Assembly: GCA_900618425.1 (NCBI GenBank)
Contig: UZAN01039722.1
Location: 20,138 to 84,137 of the forward strand
Source: Echinostoma caproni
Lineage: Eukaryota; Platyhelminthes; Trematoda; Plagiorchiida; Echinostomatidae
Reading direction: 5' to 3'
DNA: 64,000 nt
Shown piece after piece: positions 1-11,767 of the stretch. A model generated the notes under the pieces. The model had not been told where the DNA came from, did no database searches, and saw only the letters and a list, made by a program, of their open reading frames with translations. Position numbers and translations under genes: made by a program. Numbering within the stretch: the stretch's first letter is position 1; every line of letters begins with the position of its first letter.

Positions 1-355
1 GTCTGAGCTTTCGGAGCTGAAAGGACAGGCGCCGAAGTTTTTGCGTACAGTACTGGTTGTGTCAACCATCGAAGATTATTATCGATAGTAATATCCAGAT
101 ATTTGGCTGAGGTCACTTTAGACAAAAGGTTACAGAGTTTGACAGAAATGCAGATCGGGAAGAACTAAAAATGCACTCCAAGTATTTGGATTTGTTTAGA
201 TTAAGGCCAGACTTGTTTGAAAACTGTTCGATTCGGGACAGATTTTCAGTGAAGGAAAATTCTGAAGAAGAGGAAACGGTCTGACATAAAAAGTGTTTCC
301 TTATTCTATTCTTCGTATAAATAAACCTGTTCTGTATTTCAATTCTATACGACAA
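1..355 (-). pseudogene. CR1/Jockey-like reverse transcriptase fragment
   Basis: Minus-strand reading gives a non-LTR reverse transcriptase segment downstream of the catalytic centre: FSNKSGLNLNKSKYLECIFS is the motif D region (S-G-L-x-L-N-x-S-K) and is closely similar to FSNQSGLRLNTSKCFDCIFS in the copy at 8240-9048. Near position 120 the frame shifts, and the next part continues in another frame as KYLDITIDNNLRW, matching the YLGVxI-D-x-LRW block that follows motif D in this superfamily. The fragment runs off the left edge of the window. It is a decayed copy: frameshifted, with no palm catalytic motifs inside the window. Family assignment is from motif order; the exact clade (CR1 or Jockey) is uncertain. 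Confidence 0.6.
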
Positions 356-1605
356 AGTTTGTTGTAATCGTGCGTTCTTGCTATTGGTCCAGCTGCTCCG
401 TGCTGCTCATCACGGATTCTGGATAGCTTTCATAATGCTATTTCAACATTATTGATTGAATTTTAAAACTTTTGTCATTAGTTATACAATTTGTAACCCA
501 CTTCCTTACTGATTTCATTTTTAAAACAATAGTGAGCTTTCAACTTGATTTGGTGCACATATATTCAATTAACGTTCCTCATCTACTTCGCCTAGCATGC
601 CGTTCTCATTTAACGACAGTGGATCGTTTAATGTGAAGATTTATGTCCCACTGATTTAGTAAAACCAACCACTGCCTCTTCCCTCGAATCGGTGACCGCA
701 GGCTTCGATTCGGACCCCGCTGCTTCACCCAACACCTTACACGAATTCGCCATTAAACGGAACGGGACTTGAAAACGCATGATTGCACTGTAATGCGCAC
801 CTTTCCTAACTTCATCAAGAATGAACATCGCATGGTTGTGCTCCGCTCACCAACACAAGAGATACCTGGATAGCTGTGATGCGTGTTTCTGTCCTCCAAT
901 CTTCGCATCGCTCAACTGCTGTTCATTTGGATAAACTGAATCAGCACTGAACTAACACCGCATCTGCATTTTCTGTTATGCCGACTGAATGCAACCTGGA
1001 AGTGCCCGCCGGATTAGCATCGTTGCTTCTGTACACAGAGTTATCAACAACTGACGCAAGTATATCCTAGGTAGTCAGTAGGATCCGGTGCTGCTTTGAG
1101 TGCTGCCTCTCTTCCTGAAGGAATGTTCTACCACTGGTTAATCTGTACTGCCTGCTGCTTTAAATCGTTTATTCCTAGCTGATAGATAACAGCCTGATGC
1201 AATTGTTTACCGGAGCTGTGCTTTTTAAAACTTCATCTTATTAATAACACCTCAGTTGTTTTGAAGTGTTTTTGAAGGGCTGTTGATGAAAGATCATCTC
1301 TCTCAATTTGCTCATCCTCATCTCCGAGATTACTTGGGCTTCCGTTTCAAATTTTATTTTCTCTTCCCTTGGAAACCATGCGCTTATGTTTTATGGACTA
1401 CGGTGACACCATTATTGTGATCATTGAACGAAGGTGGTTCAACAACCTTACCCCTCGTGGCATTTATTCTCTTACAAATGAACTACAGGCCAATTATTTG
1501 TCCAACAATTGGCAGTTTCTTTATCCAGCTAAACTGATTACAAGCGCAGACCTCGTTCGACATGAAAGAGCTGAATTGCTCTATTGCCAATGGTGTTATG
1601 ATGTC

Positions 1606-1627
1606 GGTGTTGTTGTTGTTGTTGTTG
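1606..1627. repeat. (TTG)n microsatellite
   Basis: About seven uninterrupted TTG units. It encodes a Val run in one frame, which explains an otherwise open reading frame around it. Confidence 0.9.
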
Positions 1628-2620
1628 TGTACGATAACTTGGTGAACCATATTGTCCATTGCTGAAAACCTTTTTTGGTTACGTGGTTGCTGACTGTTCT
1701 CCCTCCCCCCCCCGCCCTCCCGTGGTGCACAAAGCAGTTGCTTGATTTGCCTGTACTTAAACGTATTTTCAACTTAGATTGGGTTTGTTTTACCAGTCAT
1801 TATTTGAACCAGCATTATCACCATCAGTGATTGATCGTTATCATATTTGATGGGAAAATACGTTCCAGTAGTGTTGAAGTGAGAGTATATGAAGAAATCT
1901 GTTTAGGTGAAATTGCATGTTTGGGGGTCAAGTGAGCAATTGATGCGGTTTCGTGAGTGCCATTCAATTGGTATCAGATTTTAAATTCACGACTTTGCTT
2001 ATAGAATAGAATCAAACAACAGAACGAGGGAACAGGTAGCAGGTAGACAGACAAGCGATCTTAAAATCCGGTGTTCATCATCTTTTCATTGTTAGCATGA
2101 GAGGGTTAACTGTTACTATGAACCCAACTAAGTGCTTGCTTTTTGGAAATTGGATTCTGTCATGCAAGCTTATCGAACAGGTTTGATCCTCAACTCTCGA
2201 GGAAAACGCTTCTTGGGGGTGAAAGTTCTGATGTTACACCACAAGGGATACCTTCAATTGTATTTCTTGGGGGGTAATTGTCAGTTTCTAATTGATTACA
2301 CACACACACGACACTTGCGATCTCATTAATCATCTTTAGGTTTCCTGGACCAACATTCATGCTCACCCAGCGGAGAACCAGGAACAGCATCGGCGTTCAG
2401 CCAGAGTTCCAATAAGGATCTTCATACAAACAAATCGAAGGGAGTAATAACACTCAAATTGGGCGGGGAGTATTGAAAGCATCAATTCAAAACAATGAAT
2501 CAAAACCAAATAAACAAATTGCATTTAATGAACCGGAAATGGGCAACAACTTTAGGTTTGTTTGATTGCTTGTTTGAGGATAGGAGACTTTTACCATGAA
2601 ATACTTGGTGGATTTTAGAT

Positions 2621-2644
2621 GTATGTATGTATGTATGTATGTAT
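2621..2644. repeat. (GTAT)n microsatellite
   Basis: Six tandem GTAT units, uninterrupted. Confidence 0.9.
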
Positions 2645-3460
2645 ACAGTAACATTTTTGAATGTGTACTTGAAGAGCTGTCTTCTTTGTATCGGTTCAAA
2701 AGTATTCTATTCAATATTCTATGCTGGCCCCAAGACCAGGTGTCTGTCTGAGCTTATCCGTGAACATCACCCGGCCTGATTGAGAAGTGAAGCAATAAGG
2801 TTAATCGCAAGCGCCGTTCTGTCGCACCTTGTTGGCACTAATTACACCGTAAACGTGGCTGAAGCGTTCGAATAAACACAATAGGCAAATCGGTGAACCT
2901 GTGAATTGCATTTGTTAGTACCAAGATACCATTTGATTTTTTAGGTAAAATCCCAATTAGAACATGTTTTTTTCCCTTTCATTAGGATCTGTATAATCAA
3001 AAGTATATTTTACAAATAAAGAAAAATATTTGAACTAAATGTAAATTAAAACTATTGACCTTCTGATGTTTGGATCTAATGCTGACTGGTCACGTTAGGT
3101 GGACAGTGGGCAACCTTTACAGTTTAGGATATCAACCAAATTCCAGTCAACTTTATATACTTTATGCACCTCGAAAGGCGTATATTCAAAGCAGTTATGG
3201 TGGGATCGTCTGGAAGAGAAAGGCAATCCTCTAATAAGATCTGCATGAAACGGATACGGACGGGGATAACGAAAGACATGATTTTAGTACGTTATGAAAT
3301 GATGAAGTGACAGACGATTTCACGAGAAATTGCGCTACTTATAGATACATGTGCTAAGGATCTGAGAAAGCAATTCCGGTTTTCCTTAAATATATCTGGA
3401 AAATTACACGGGACCCGTAAAACCAGAGGGGTCAAATGCCAGAAAAATGAAAAGGGCGGA

Positions 3461-3850
3461 TTAAGAAGCAAGGGACGGATAGAGGCTTTTAGGTGTAGTA
3501 CATAAAATGATGATAATTAACATACCGAGATATTTAACAGCTGTCGGACGGAAAATGGTATCGTCAAGTATGTTTATCGTGGAACAGGATTCGAAGAGAT
3601 TTTCACGTCTGCCACTGAAAACTGGGAGTAGCGTGTCTACGCATTTAGATCGATTGAGAGTTAAATTATGTGCAGTGGAATACGCAGCAAGGTTAAAAAG
3701 GTTTCGTTGAACAGTAGTGATACGTACAACATGAGGAATTCCCATCACAATATCGTGCACATATTCACATAAGCAGAGATTTTTGAAAATTAGGCAGGAA
3801 TAAAATATAAAACGGAAAACAAAAGGTGGGCTTGAATGGCACCCTGTGGT
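3461..3850 (-). pseudogene. CR1/Jockey-like reverse transcriptase fragment
   Basis: Read on the minus strand, the segment holds consecutive reverse transcriptase motifs in the right order but in different frames: motif B (PQGAIQAHLLFS, around 3791-3848), a ruined motif C (YVHDIVMGIP near 3740-3770, where an active copy has YADD), the motif D region (STAHNLTLNRSKC) and the following AVKYLGM block. Loss of the YADD aspartates and the frame changes mark it as dead. It belongs to the same broad family as the copies at 1-355, 8240-9048 and 53547-53972 but is more diverged. Weak traces of the upstream RT region may extend to about 4100. Confidence 0.6.
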
Positions 3851-4384
3851 GTAGATATTAGGGAGGAGGAGGAATGACCAAGGAAACTTGTGAACAGTGG
3901 TCGATTTGTGAAATTCGCCGTGAATACGGCAGTTATGGTATATGATATTCTACTGGAAAGCAAAATGTTTCACAGCTTAGAACTATCGAGACAATTGAAG
4001 GTGTCACTTTAAATCACGAAACATGTTCTGAGAACCTCCGTTTTTCATTCAGTGCTGAGAGAATATGGTGGATCAGAGAAGCCAGGACATCTAGTGTGCA
4101 GCGACAGCGGCGTTACGCAAATTGGTTAGAGTCCTGCACATTCAAATGAGATGACATTCTTTGAACGAGTAACTACAGATATACATGCAATGGGACGGAG
4201 TTTTGAGGTTTCCCTTTTATTCACCTGAGTGATGAAAGCAGGTTCCCAAATTCAGGTATAATTCCGTTTTGGTTAATCAGAACAGCGAGCAATGGTGAAT
4301 CTGCCCGAGCGCACTCCTTAAGGATGGCATCCCCCTACCTCTCGGTATCCAGTAATTTTTTAGGTTGAAAAATGGGCAACTCCT

Positions 4385-4741
4385 TCAGAACATTCTTTGT
4401 TGAATACTCTTGGGTTCTGTGCCGCTGAGGTCGGTGTTTGTGTTGTCAGTGGACGGTCCCGCCCCCTCCCCGCTACTGATTCCCGAGCATCTGTGATTGT
4501 TCGAGACAAGACTGAGGATTGCCCACTCAATTGTTTGATAGTGTTCCAGGTCTCCCGGCAGTATTTTGCTGTGCAATAGTGTGCGAGTGTAGATGCTGTT
4601 TAGTCTATATAGTTCATCTTTGATAGCAAGTGATAAGAGTTTCAAGCTCTGAAGACCTATGCATTTGTATGCCCTTTCCTTCCTTCCTTCAGTCTGAAGG
4701 GTTCTCTTTGCATAGTCTAAGCAAAACTCTTCTGGATACAA
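4385..4741 (-). CDS. Unassigned open frame, possible exon
   Basis: An open frame of about 118 codons on the minus strand, hydrophilic, with a helical N-terminal part (LKLLSLAIKDELYRL) and a Ser/Thr/Gly-rich C-terminal part ending at a stop. I do not recognise the product. No clear splice acceptor or start context decides its 5' end. It lies upstream (in minus sense) of the RT fragment at 3461-3850, so it could be unrecognised retroelement sequence rather than host coding DNA. A second minus open frame (4689-5069) overlaps it in another frame. Low confidence. Confidence 0.18.
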   Translation of the reverse strand: MYPEEFCLDYAKRTLQTEGRKERAYKCIGLQSLKLLSLAIKDELYRLNSIYTRTLLHSKILPGDLEHYQTIEWAILSLVSNNHRCSGISSGEGAGPSTDNTNTDLSGTEPKSIQQRMF

Positions 4742-5106
4742 TCACCACATTAAGCATAAATTTGCCTATCACATTTCCATGGTTCCGGGGCTCCAAATCC
4801 CCGCTAACTCGTTCCATTTTGTGTTTGCATCTACTTAGTGAAACTTGATTACTCAAAGTTAGGGCTGCATAGAAAAACATGTTGAATGAAAAAGGACACA
4901 TTTTATTGATTCGATTTCTATCCATGAAAGTAGAATGAATATCGACAAGGTACGTGTGCTCATCTACAAGAATCAAACGGTGGTCTAATTTCTCGAATCT
5001 ACCCAATATCATGAACAGTTCAGCTGCTGTGTCGCTGCGGTGAAAAACCGAATGGGCTAATCCAAACACTGCATCTGGAATCCGGATATGACGTCAAACT
5101 ACTTAT

Positions 5107-5491
5107 TGTTGAGCCCCGATGAAGTAGATAAAAAAGCACATAGTGAATTGGGTAGCACGTTTATTGTAGTCAGCACACAAGTAGCCTGTCCGTAGGCCGA
5201 TTAGCAAGCAGTAGAGGGAAACGCGTAGGCACATAGGCAGGCAGGAAGCCCGACAGACGTTTCAGGTGTCATACTACATCCTAATTCGGTAAAACGGCGA
5301 TTCAAACTGTCAACGAATCACTCAGCGAGGGCGGTCCAACAGTACCAGCTGATTGGCTGGACCCAATCGATATTGTGACAGAGTTAGTCCACATTAATGT
5401 GAGTGCGTGCACAGGTGGTAGCAAGCAGCAGCGGCCAATCAACCAGTAAAGCAGTCATGTATGAACCAATTTCCCGTCAGCTGTAATCCAC
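5107..5491 (-). repeat. Possible solo LTR
   Basis: On the minus strand the block starts TGTGGATTACAGC and ends GGGGCTCAACA (the 5'-TG...CA-3' form of an LTR), carries an AATAAA polyadenylation signal about 50 bases before its 3' end, and is GC-richer than its surroundings. No primer-binding site or coding DNA flanks it and I see no clean target-site duplication. The call therefore rests on the ends and the internal signal only; it could be another repeat type. Confidence 0.3.
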
Positions 5492-7150
5492 AATACTTCC
5501 CAAGCAAAGCCAGGATGGAACAAAGTGCTGTGTGGTTATCACATCTCATTTATGTTCAACTGAGTGATTATGAAACAATGTTCCATTGTTCTAAATTGCA
5601 CAACTAAAGTTAGCTTCTTCCAGGTTGTTTCAAATCTCCTCATAAAGTATGTTATCCTTTCTCTGTGTTATTGGTAAAGTTTGAGAATATGATAAGCTTA
5701 ACCAGAAGCGATATGATTCTCCTTTTGGCTCCACGCAACTACACAAATAATGTTGAATTGATAATGTTTTATCTAGAGTAAATTCAAAAAAATACGTGAT
5801 CAGCTTCTGTTAGAATTAATATTCAGTATCAGATTCGAATACTCCCATTACGCATCCAAGCAAGCACTTCTTCGATCGCACAATATAGTACAGTCTACGA
5901 ATTGAAACGAAACACTCTAGATTACGCGCGACTGAGTTACGTAAACACGTTTCGGTACTAAGTGGGGTAAGTCATTAAACTGATTGGTATATTGTGATAA
6001 CGACAGCTCATGAACTATTCTGACTGGAATTTGCATGTGAGAATGAGCATTCTCTTGCTATGGATATGTGCAATAACGGGGAAAATCTGTTTTAGAACAA
6101 CCTAAGTAGTGTGACGAAAAACAGTATCTAATAGTTTTCCCACATTCGTTGTTCAGTTCTTTTCCGTTCCAATGGACGGTGACAAACAGTTGTAAAACGA
6201 AGGCTTTCCACTGAATTATGTGATCAGTCTATCAGTTTTGTTTGTATTGACTGTTATCTCGTTGTACATTCTGGTCTCATGGCAATAATAAATCGTAGTC
6301 CTACGTCGAAGATGAGCCTTCTGTTCCGTAAATATATGCAAGCAGCAGTGGCAAACTCATTGTTTTGCAATGTTTCAAAAACTCTGTAGCTTTGTGTAGC
6401 TTTGCCGAGGTGAATCTGAATTTTCTTGCAGGAATTGTTTTTTTCTTAAGCGATGTACTTTGTGACCACCAGTCATTACGTGTGACCAGTTTGCAACTAG
6501 GCATCTTAAAAAAACGTATATCAACACATTTCATTTCCTTATAATTGTTTGGCTAAGCTCAGACCGTTTTGCTCTCTTCAGTGTTTGGTACGCGAAGGGC
6601 TGTGTTTGGTTAGTGCATAACTTGGTTTGGAGTTCGCCATTTTCCTGTCACTTCATTCCGTCACTTGTTAAAACATCTTGATTGTCCTGTAGGAGGCAGA
6701 ATAGATGATGTACAAAAATCCTTGTGGAAGAGTATCTATGGGACAGTTGTATGAACACATTAAGGCAATATGGAACATCTCATAACACTGGTAACATATA
6801 TGAACAGAACACGCTAGAATACCAACAAGGATGCACCTAAATTGGTTTCTGAGTCATACGTGGTCTGTCCGAATTTGTAGGGTTGAAATAAACAGAAGGC
6901 AACATATTCCAGATAACAGTGAGACATGGTACGTCCCACATTCCAGATGAAATAACCCCAACGATGTGCAATAAACCGTCACAGGGAAACGAATATTCTT
7001 CCTAAAAAGTGACTCTTTCATTTCATCTTATTATTATTTTTATAAACTTTGAATTTCTGAAGTTTCGCTCCGGAAAGAATTCAGTTCAAACCACCGGCCA
7101 TAGTTGATGCTAATTGTTCTATTCTTCTGAACTTTTCACTTTTGAACTAA
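5492..7150. other. No gene recognised
   Basis: AT-rich sequence with no recognisable protein, RNA gene or tandem repeat on either strand. Confidence 0.5.
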
Positions 7151-7155
7151 TTGTC

Positions 7156-7406
7156 TTCCAAATACACAACCTCACCCGGAAGGTCTGTCTGCCGTGTTAC
7201 CCCTGGATGGGTTCCGGGATCGTACTACTCTCGCGGATGTTCTTCCGGTTATTTTGAGAGTTGTGCTGGGTACCTCACTCGGGTGTATTCATGTTGTATT
7301 CACTCGGTCACCGGATCGTAACGGTTCCTGTTCATCATCAGTTCTATCGCTTGTTCAGTTCGAACCACGATTCAAACTAGTCCGGTCGTGTCGTTTAACC
7401 GAGTAG
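7156..7406 (+). CDS. Possible coding fragment of unknown function
   Basis: An open frame of about 80 codons, clearly GC-richer than its flanks and with mostly T/C/G third positions (few A), a non-random pattern expected of coding DNA. It encodes a hydrophobic middle (LADVLPVILRVVLGTSLG) followed by a Ser/Cys-containing stretch and stops at 7406. I see no strong acceptor at its start and no donor inside, so if real it would be a terminal exon or retro-derived. Product unknown. Confidence 0.25.
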
Positions 7407-7599
7407 TACAATGTAAGTACATGATAAACACGTCATGTAAAGCAGAGTAACTCAGGTTGAAGAAAACGCGTACACATGCAATGTTCTCCGGGTGGGGGGA
7501 GTATCAGAACTTTAATGAGATTATAAAACAACATGCTTCGGCTACAATTGTCAAGTATCCTGTTCAAGAAAGTAAATACAGAAACCGTTCCTGGTACAG

Positions 7600-7772
7600 G
7601 AAGAAATTGCAAGCGGTGTGAAAATAATTTCTAATGAAGAATGTCCGTACGACAGATACAATGCGTATACATTGGTTCCTCCTAAGAAGTTCACCATTTT
7701 AAACATTAGCACCGACGGTTTCCCCGGAATCCACGCATTAGGTCACATTATTGAAATTTGTTTCCCACCTAG
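7600..7772 (+). CDS. Candidate internal exon, unknown protein
   Basis: A 173-base open segment bounded by an acceptor (CCTGGTACAG) and a donor (CCTAG|GTATCC). In the open frame it starts EEIASGVKIISNEECPYD and continues through a Pro/Lys-containing and then hydrophobic part ending near IIEICFPP. The composition is protein-like and the frame stays open across the whole exon. It enters in phase 0 and leaves two bases, which fits the one-base lead-in of the candidate exon at 9527. I do not recognise the family. Confidence 0.38.
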
Positions 7773-8239
7773 GTATCCCCTATTATTGTCGCCAAGAGTG
7801 TTGAGTTCAGCAGACTATAGACCGTGTTTATCGGTGTACCAGGCAAATAGAAAACATCTGACGAGTAGTAAATAGTGATACGCGGATTTTCAATCACAGT
7901 TAATGAAAATTACTTATCATTTCAGTTTATATGACAAGCCCTGTCAGCAGTGTCAAGTTGAAGTCCAGAACAACCGTGGCACGTCAATCAGGCAAAATCC
8001 GTGATGATTTGAAATGAGTTTTCTTTTCTGTATTGTATTCTATTATAAATGACTGAGTCTATAATTTCAGTCAAAATGTGATCACCGTTACAATGGAATA
8101 AAAAAAATGAAATGAAAATTCATTTATAACAATGATAAAACTAAACAGATGTTCATCTTTGTGGATTTAAGATTAGTTCATTACGGATCCTCACCGTGTT
8201 AGTGAAAAGACGAGCCAGATGAGGAACTGTTGAGTTACG
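7773..8239. other. No feature recognised
   Basis: Intervening sequence with nothing I can identify. Confidence 0.4.
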
Positions 8240-9048
8240 ATAAATGTTTATGCGGGAGGGTCAGCAGCGAGAACTGGATCGGGTTGTAGGGCGTGTGAAT
8301 GGCAAGCAGATAAATCGGGATTGAGCAGATGACTGGGGTCATTGATTATCTTCTGAGCAAAGTTCTCACATGAATTGATATGCAAATTGCACAGTTTTGT
8401 GATCAGAGAAACACAGCTGATAATTGCCAAACCGCGACGTAGAGTGAAATCCTTTTTAAGTAGTCCAGGGAAAATAACGGGCGCATAAAACAGTATGACA
8501 GGAAAAATACATTGATAAACAAAGCTACGTACAGTTTTATGCCTGCCGCGAAATTGTCATAGCTTACAAATTTGAAAAGATAAGCGACGCAGTCTACCAA
8601 CTCAAGCAAGCACATGAGAGAACCACCGTAGATTACTATCTATGGTGACTCTTGGGTATCTGGTAGTATGTGTTCCGGTGGTAAATAGGGAATTAATCAC
8701 TGGGGGTTCCAAGGGATAATCGGTTTCGGAAAGACTAAAGATGCAATCAAAGCATTTAGAAGTATTCAACCGGAGACCCGATTGATTCGAGAATGATCGC
8801 ACTTGTAATAAACTGTCGGTAAATGATTCTGTCCGATTGGTTTTAAAGAGCTTGATATCATGATCTGCATACTCAAAGGTCTTGGCTGGTGGATTTGAGG
8901 GTAAGCCACTGATAAAAGTCGAAAATAAGTAGGGAGAGAGCATAGCACCCTGAAGGACATCAGAATTATTCACTAACAGTTTTGAAATAGTGCCGCTTGT
9001 TTCGTTGTTTGAATCCTTTCTGTGAAATAATCTTTTAACGTCATTCAC
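8240..9048 (-). pseudogene. CR1/Jockey-like reverse transcriptase, 3' half
   Basis: The most complete CR1-like copy here, read on the minus strand across several frames. From 9048: motif B (VLQGAMLSPYLFS), motif C degraded to YADHDIKLF (YADD expected, second Asp lost), motif D (SNQSGLRLNTSKC), then the TIDSNLRWFSHVLA block. A second frame (8615-8403) carries the hydrophobic thumb/connection region, and a third (8430-8248) carries SLITKLCNLHINSCENFAQK, the C-terminal block, up to a stop. That C-terminal block is clearly similar to LITNLCKLHLNACETFAHK in the plus-strand fragment at 53547-53972. Frameshifts at each junction and the missing catalytic Asp make it inactive; the N-terminal endonuclease is absent, consistent with 5' truncation. 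Confidence 0.75.
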
Positions 9049-9526
9049 GAACAGTCAGTCCGCAAAACATTCTGTAGAATAACTTACGGGCTTAAACATG
9101 CCAGTATATTGTGAATTAGTTGTCCCAGGTAGCCAATGAATTCCACCGATGTGTGCGTAAACAATGTTCATAGATAATTTGACCGTTCAATCAAATATCA
9201 AATTTCAAGTAAAACAAAATATGAAGTTCTGTTCAAAACTAAAAATAAATCAACTCCGCTTTCTTTGCACCAGAGCTTCATTTATAATGAAATTGAAAGC
9301 TACTCGAGGTAAATTAATAGGCCGATAGCTATGAGAACGCGAACCTCGAAAATAACAAACAAATAAGTTTTCATAATCCTTCTCATTCAATGCTACAAAA
9401 TCTAGAATGAACCGATTGTACTTGGAGTTTGATTGGTGGAGTAGTTAGCAACAATTTGCAGTCGATTTATCAGTGATTGGATGTTTCTTTTGGCTGGGTT
9501 AATTCTCTTTACGCTGCATTGTTTAG
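9049..9526. other. No feature recognised
   Basis: No recognised coding or repeat sequence. Confidence 0.4.
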
Positions 9527-9638
9527 AACTAAAGTTGAACTAAAGAGTTTTCTCCGAGGTCATCGTTCCGTTTCAGGTAAGACAATATGCTCAGACTCAA
9601 TCTTGTTCATTTCAGGCAATGCATGGTTACAGAACAAC
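9527..9638 (+). CDS. Two candidate short exons around a 39-base intron
   Basis: A 50-base open segment (9527-9576) follows a pyrimidine-rich acceptor (GCATTGTTTAG) and ends at a near-perfect donor (TTTCAG|GTAAGA). Only 39 bases later comes a strong acceptor (TTGTTCATTTCAG) and a 23-base segment (9616-9638) ending at another strong donor (AACAAC|GTGAGT). Reading frames agree across the small intron (one base out, two bases in). The first segment reads TKVELKSFLRGHRSVS. Flatworm genes are known to contain introns of about this size. The intron length is itself a multiple of three and open, so an unspliced reading (open to 9830) is also possible. Function unknown. Confidence 0.27.
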
Positions 9639-9830
9639 GTGAGTGAAACAAAGTGGTATGAACACGTATTTAGACTTATCAGCGATAACGTTGGTCAGAT
9701 TAGTATGAAGCATACCCATAATGAATTCTATTGGATTGGAGATGCGCAAATGCTTCAGACAAGGCCTCACAGAGAAGGCATGTGTATTCATGAAATAACA
9801 GTAAGAGAACACAGAGTTTTTCTTAGTTGA

Positions 9831-11630
9831 AGACTGTTGGCTTCCCAAAGAAACAGAAAATCTTAACACAAATGCATTGAATATTTCCTTCTAGACAGTG
9901 ATGAAACACTGAAGTGAACAAAGCTTGTTCCTCGCGCTGACACAGTTAGATATAAGATTCAAAATTTTAAAATTAGTTGAATTGTCTGACGGGATGCATA
10001 CAATTGGCTGCTTGGGACATTGTGATATTACACTAATTCGACAATTTATAACCGTATATTTAACTGTGTGAAAGCAAGGGAAAAAGTTATCGAACACCGT
10101 TTTGAGTGTTTCCTCAAAGAATAAAAATTGGCCTTTGTGCAGAACGGTTTTGTTAATAATTTTTAATCCAGAATAATGGGCTTCTTGGAATGTTGAGAAT
10201 TGAAGTTTCCACCTTTAAATTATTACTACCGGGATTGTATAGTTGCAATGTGAAATGTTGAAACTCTTGGTTGTAGTGAACGATCATTTCATCTTTTCGA
10301 TAGGGATCACTGAATTGTTTTGCCGCGAGAACTGCACTCTATGGGTTAGGCACCATGTATCTGTATTAATCACACAAATGCCAATATTTTTATTTAAAAT
10401 TAGAAATCACAGCTGCTTCGTATGTACAGATGGTTCTAAAATACTGCCGAAGCACTTACTGGCATCAGAATAGGCTCCAAATTACTAATCCACAGACACA
10501 TGTAGTCATCAGGGATGCCCTAGAGAGTAGTATTTTGAGTCTCTTATTTTCAACCGCTGTGTCACACGATTGTTGGTTGTTGTTGTTGTTCATGTTGACA
10601 AGTAAAGTGATGAATGGGAGAACGGTTTTCACTTGACACTGAAATCCTCTTTGTACAGTTTGACAACAACTTGCATTTCATTCTAATGACCTACATCATG
10701 TGAATAATGATAAACACTCCAAGGAAAGAGACTGATAAAATAATGGTGCTTTGACGAGAGCCATCAATTGAGGTCGAGAATAGTCAGAAACATATTCAGC
10801 CTGATGCACGAGTGCCAAAGTGAATAGAAATTTCTAAACGATGAATCTTTCAGTCGGAGACGTGTGAGCGAGCTAAATTCCAAATATATAATTATTTTAA
10901 TCGTTTGCTCGAATTTGATTTGGTTACGTTTTCTGAACTAATTTTGCGTAGAGCGTAATGTGCCACGGTGTCTTGGAAAAGCAAACGAAAATGTATTCGT
11001 TACAAAATGAAATCTCCCCATGATTCGAGCACACAATATGGACGATTAAACTAGCTGTTTTCAATTGTACCCCCGTGCGATACGAATACATTGAAGGCTA
11101 ACAACATTTTATTTTTAAATTTTCGTTGAATACAGCAAAAGTTACCTGAGGGAATATTACAATTATTTTAATATTTGAAAAGATATCTCGTTGGTTTATA
11201 CCTTTACGCAACAACAAACAGTTGCTAGACTCCTAAACAGTTCCAAACAATTCCTGTTACCGCAATGTGTGTGTGTGTGTGTGTGTGGGTGCGTGTGCAT
11301 AGGTGGGGAGGGGCAGAACAGTAAGCCTGATTGTAACGACAGAACAACCCAATTTGGACTGATGAACAGATAGTCTGTTTGCATTAACCTATGTGCCACA
11401 AAATTACGATTAACTGATATTACCCAAAACGGTACACGAAGAAACCAACACCTTAAAAATGATACGTTCCTAGAACTGATTTTGCAAATAAAACAGCGTG
11501 TTTCGTGGAAACAATTAAACAGATTTATTAACGAGAGATTGATCACTAAAGCCATTGATATCATAACTAAAGAGAGGTAAGCTGCTGACAAAATATTAAA
11601 AGTCGGTTTTCGTAGCTCGGGTGAACTGAA
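9831..11630. other. No gene recognised; one (GT)n repeat
   Basis: No convincing coding sequence. A (TG)n tract lies at 11265-11288. Confidence 0.5.
11265..11288. repeat. (TG)n microsatellite
   Basis: About twelve TG units followed by an imperfect GT-rich extension. Confidence 0.9.
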
Positions 11631-11767
11631 TTCCATTTCGCCTGTTCGCCGAGCTTGGCAATTTGTTTGCAAACGTTTCATCACCAGCCGAGGTGACATC
11701 ATCAGTGCTTGTGAAGTAGCCACGTTTGCAAACAAATTGCCAAGCTCGGCGAACAGGCGAAATGGAA
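11631..11767. repeat. Perfect 45-bp inverted repeat from Penelope-like terminus
   Basis: The left arm 11631-11675 and right arm 11723-11767 are exact reverse complements over 45 bases by direct reading, separated by a 47-base spacer. The arm sequence (TTCCATTTCGCCTGTTC...) and the spacer (TTTCATCACCAGCCGAGG...) also form the outer ends of the Penelope-like element at 14981-15698, so this is a small fold-back derivative of that family. Perfect arm identity contrasts with the decayed copy at 15 kb and suggests a recent origin, gene conversion between arms, or an assembly artefact. The transcript would fold into a long hairpin. Confidence 0.85.
11675..11705 (-). ncRNA. Hammerhead-ribozyme-like core
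   Basis: On the minus strand the spacer of the fold-back reads CTGATGA (11705-11699), then a helix formed by GTCACC (11697-11692) and GGTGAT (11685-11680) around a six-base loop, then GAAAC (11679-11675). This is the order of the conserved hammerhead core (CUGANGA, stem II, GAAA). Hammerhead motifs are known in Penelope-like elements, which fits the context. Weak points: one unpaired T (11698) makes the base of stem II asymmetric, stem I is only about three pairs, and the presumed stem III is a tiny palindrome. The two related arms at 15 kb have lost the core bases. It may be a decayed or chance motif. Confidence 0.3.

Larger units (their letters stand above)
356..3460. other. No gene recognised; two simple repeats
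   Basis: No frame in this stretch gives a recognisable protein on either strand and I see no convincing exon with paired splice signals. It contains a (TTG)n run at about 1606-1627, a C-rich tract near 1701-1716 and a (GTAT)n tract at 2621-2644. The short open frames here (65-98 codons) are what chance would give in AT-rich DNA. Confidence 0.5.

Noticed and set aside
7156..7772. One continuous gene from 7156 to 7772
   Set aside because: A stop at 7406 and lack of a donor between the two segments prevent joining them; listed separately.
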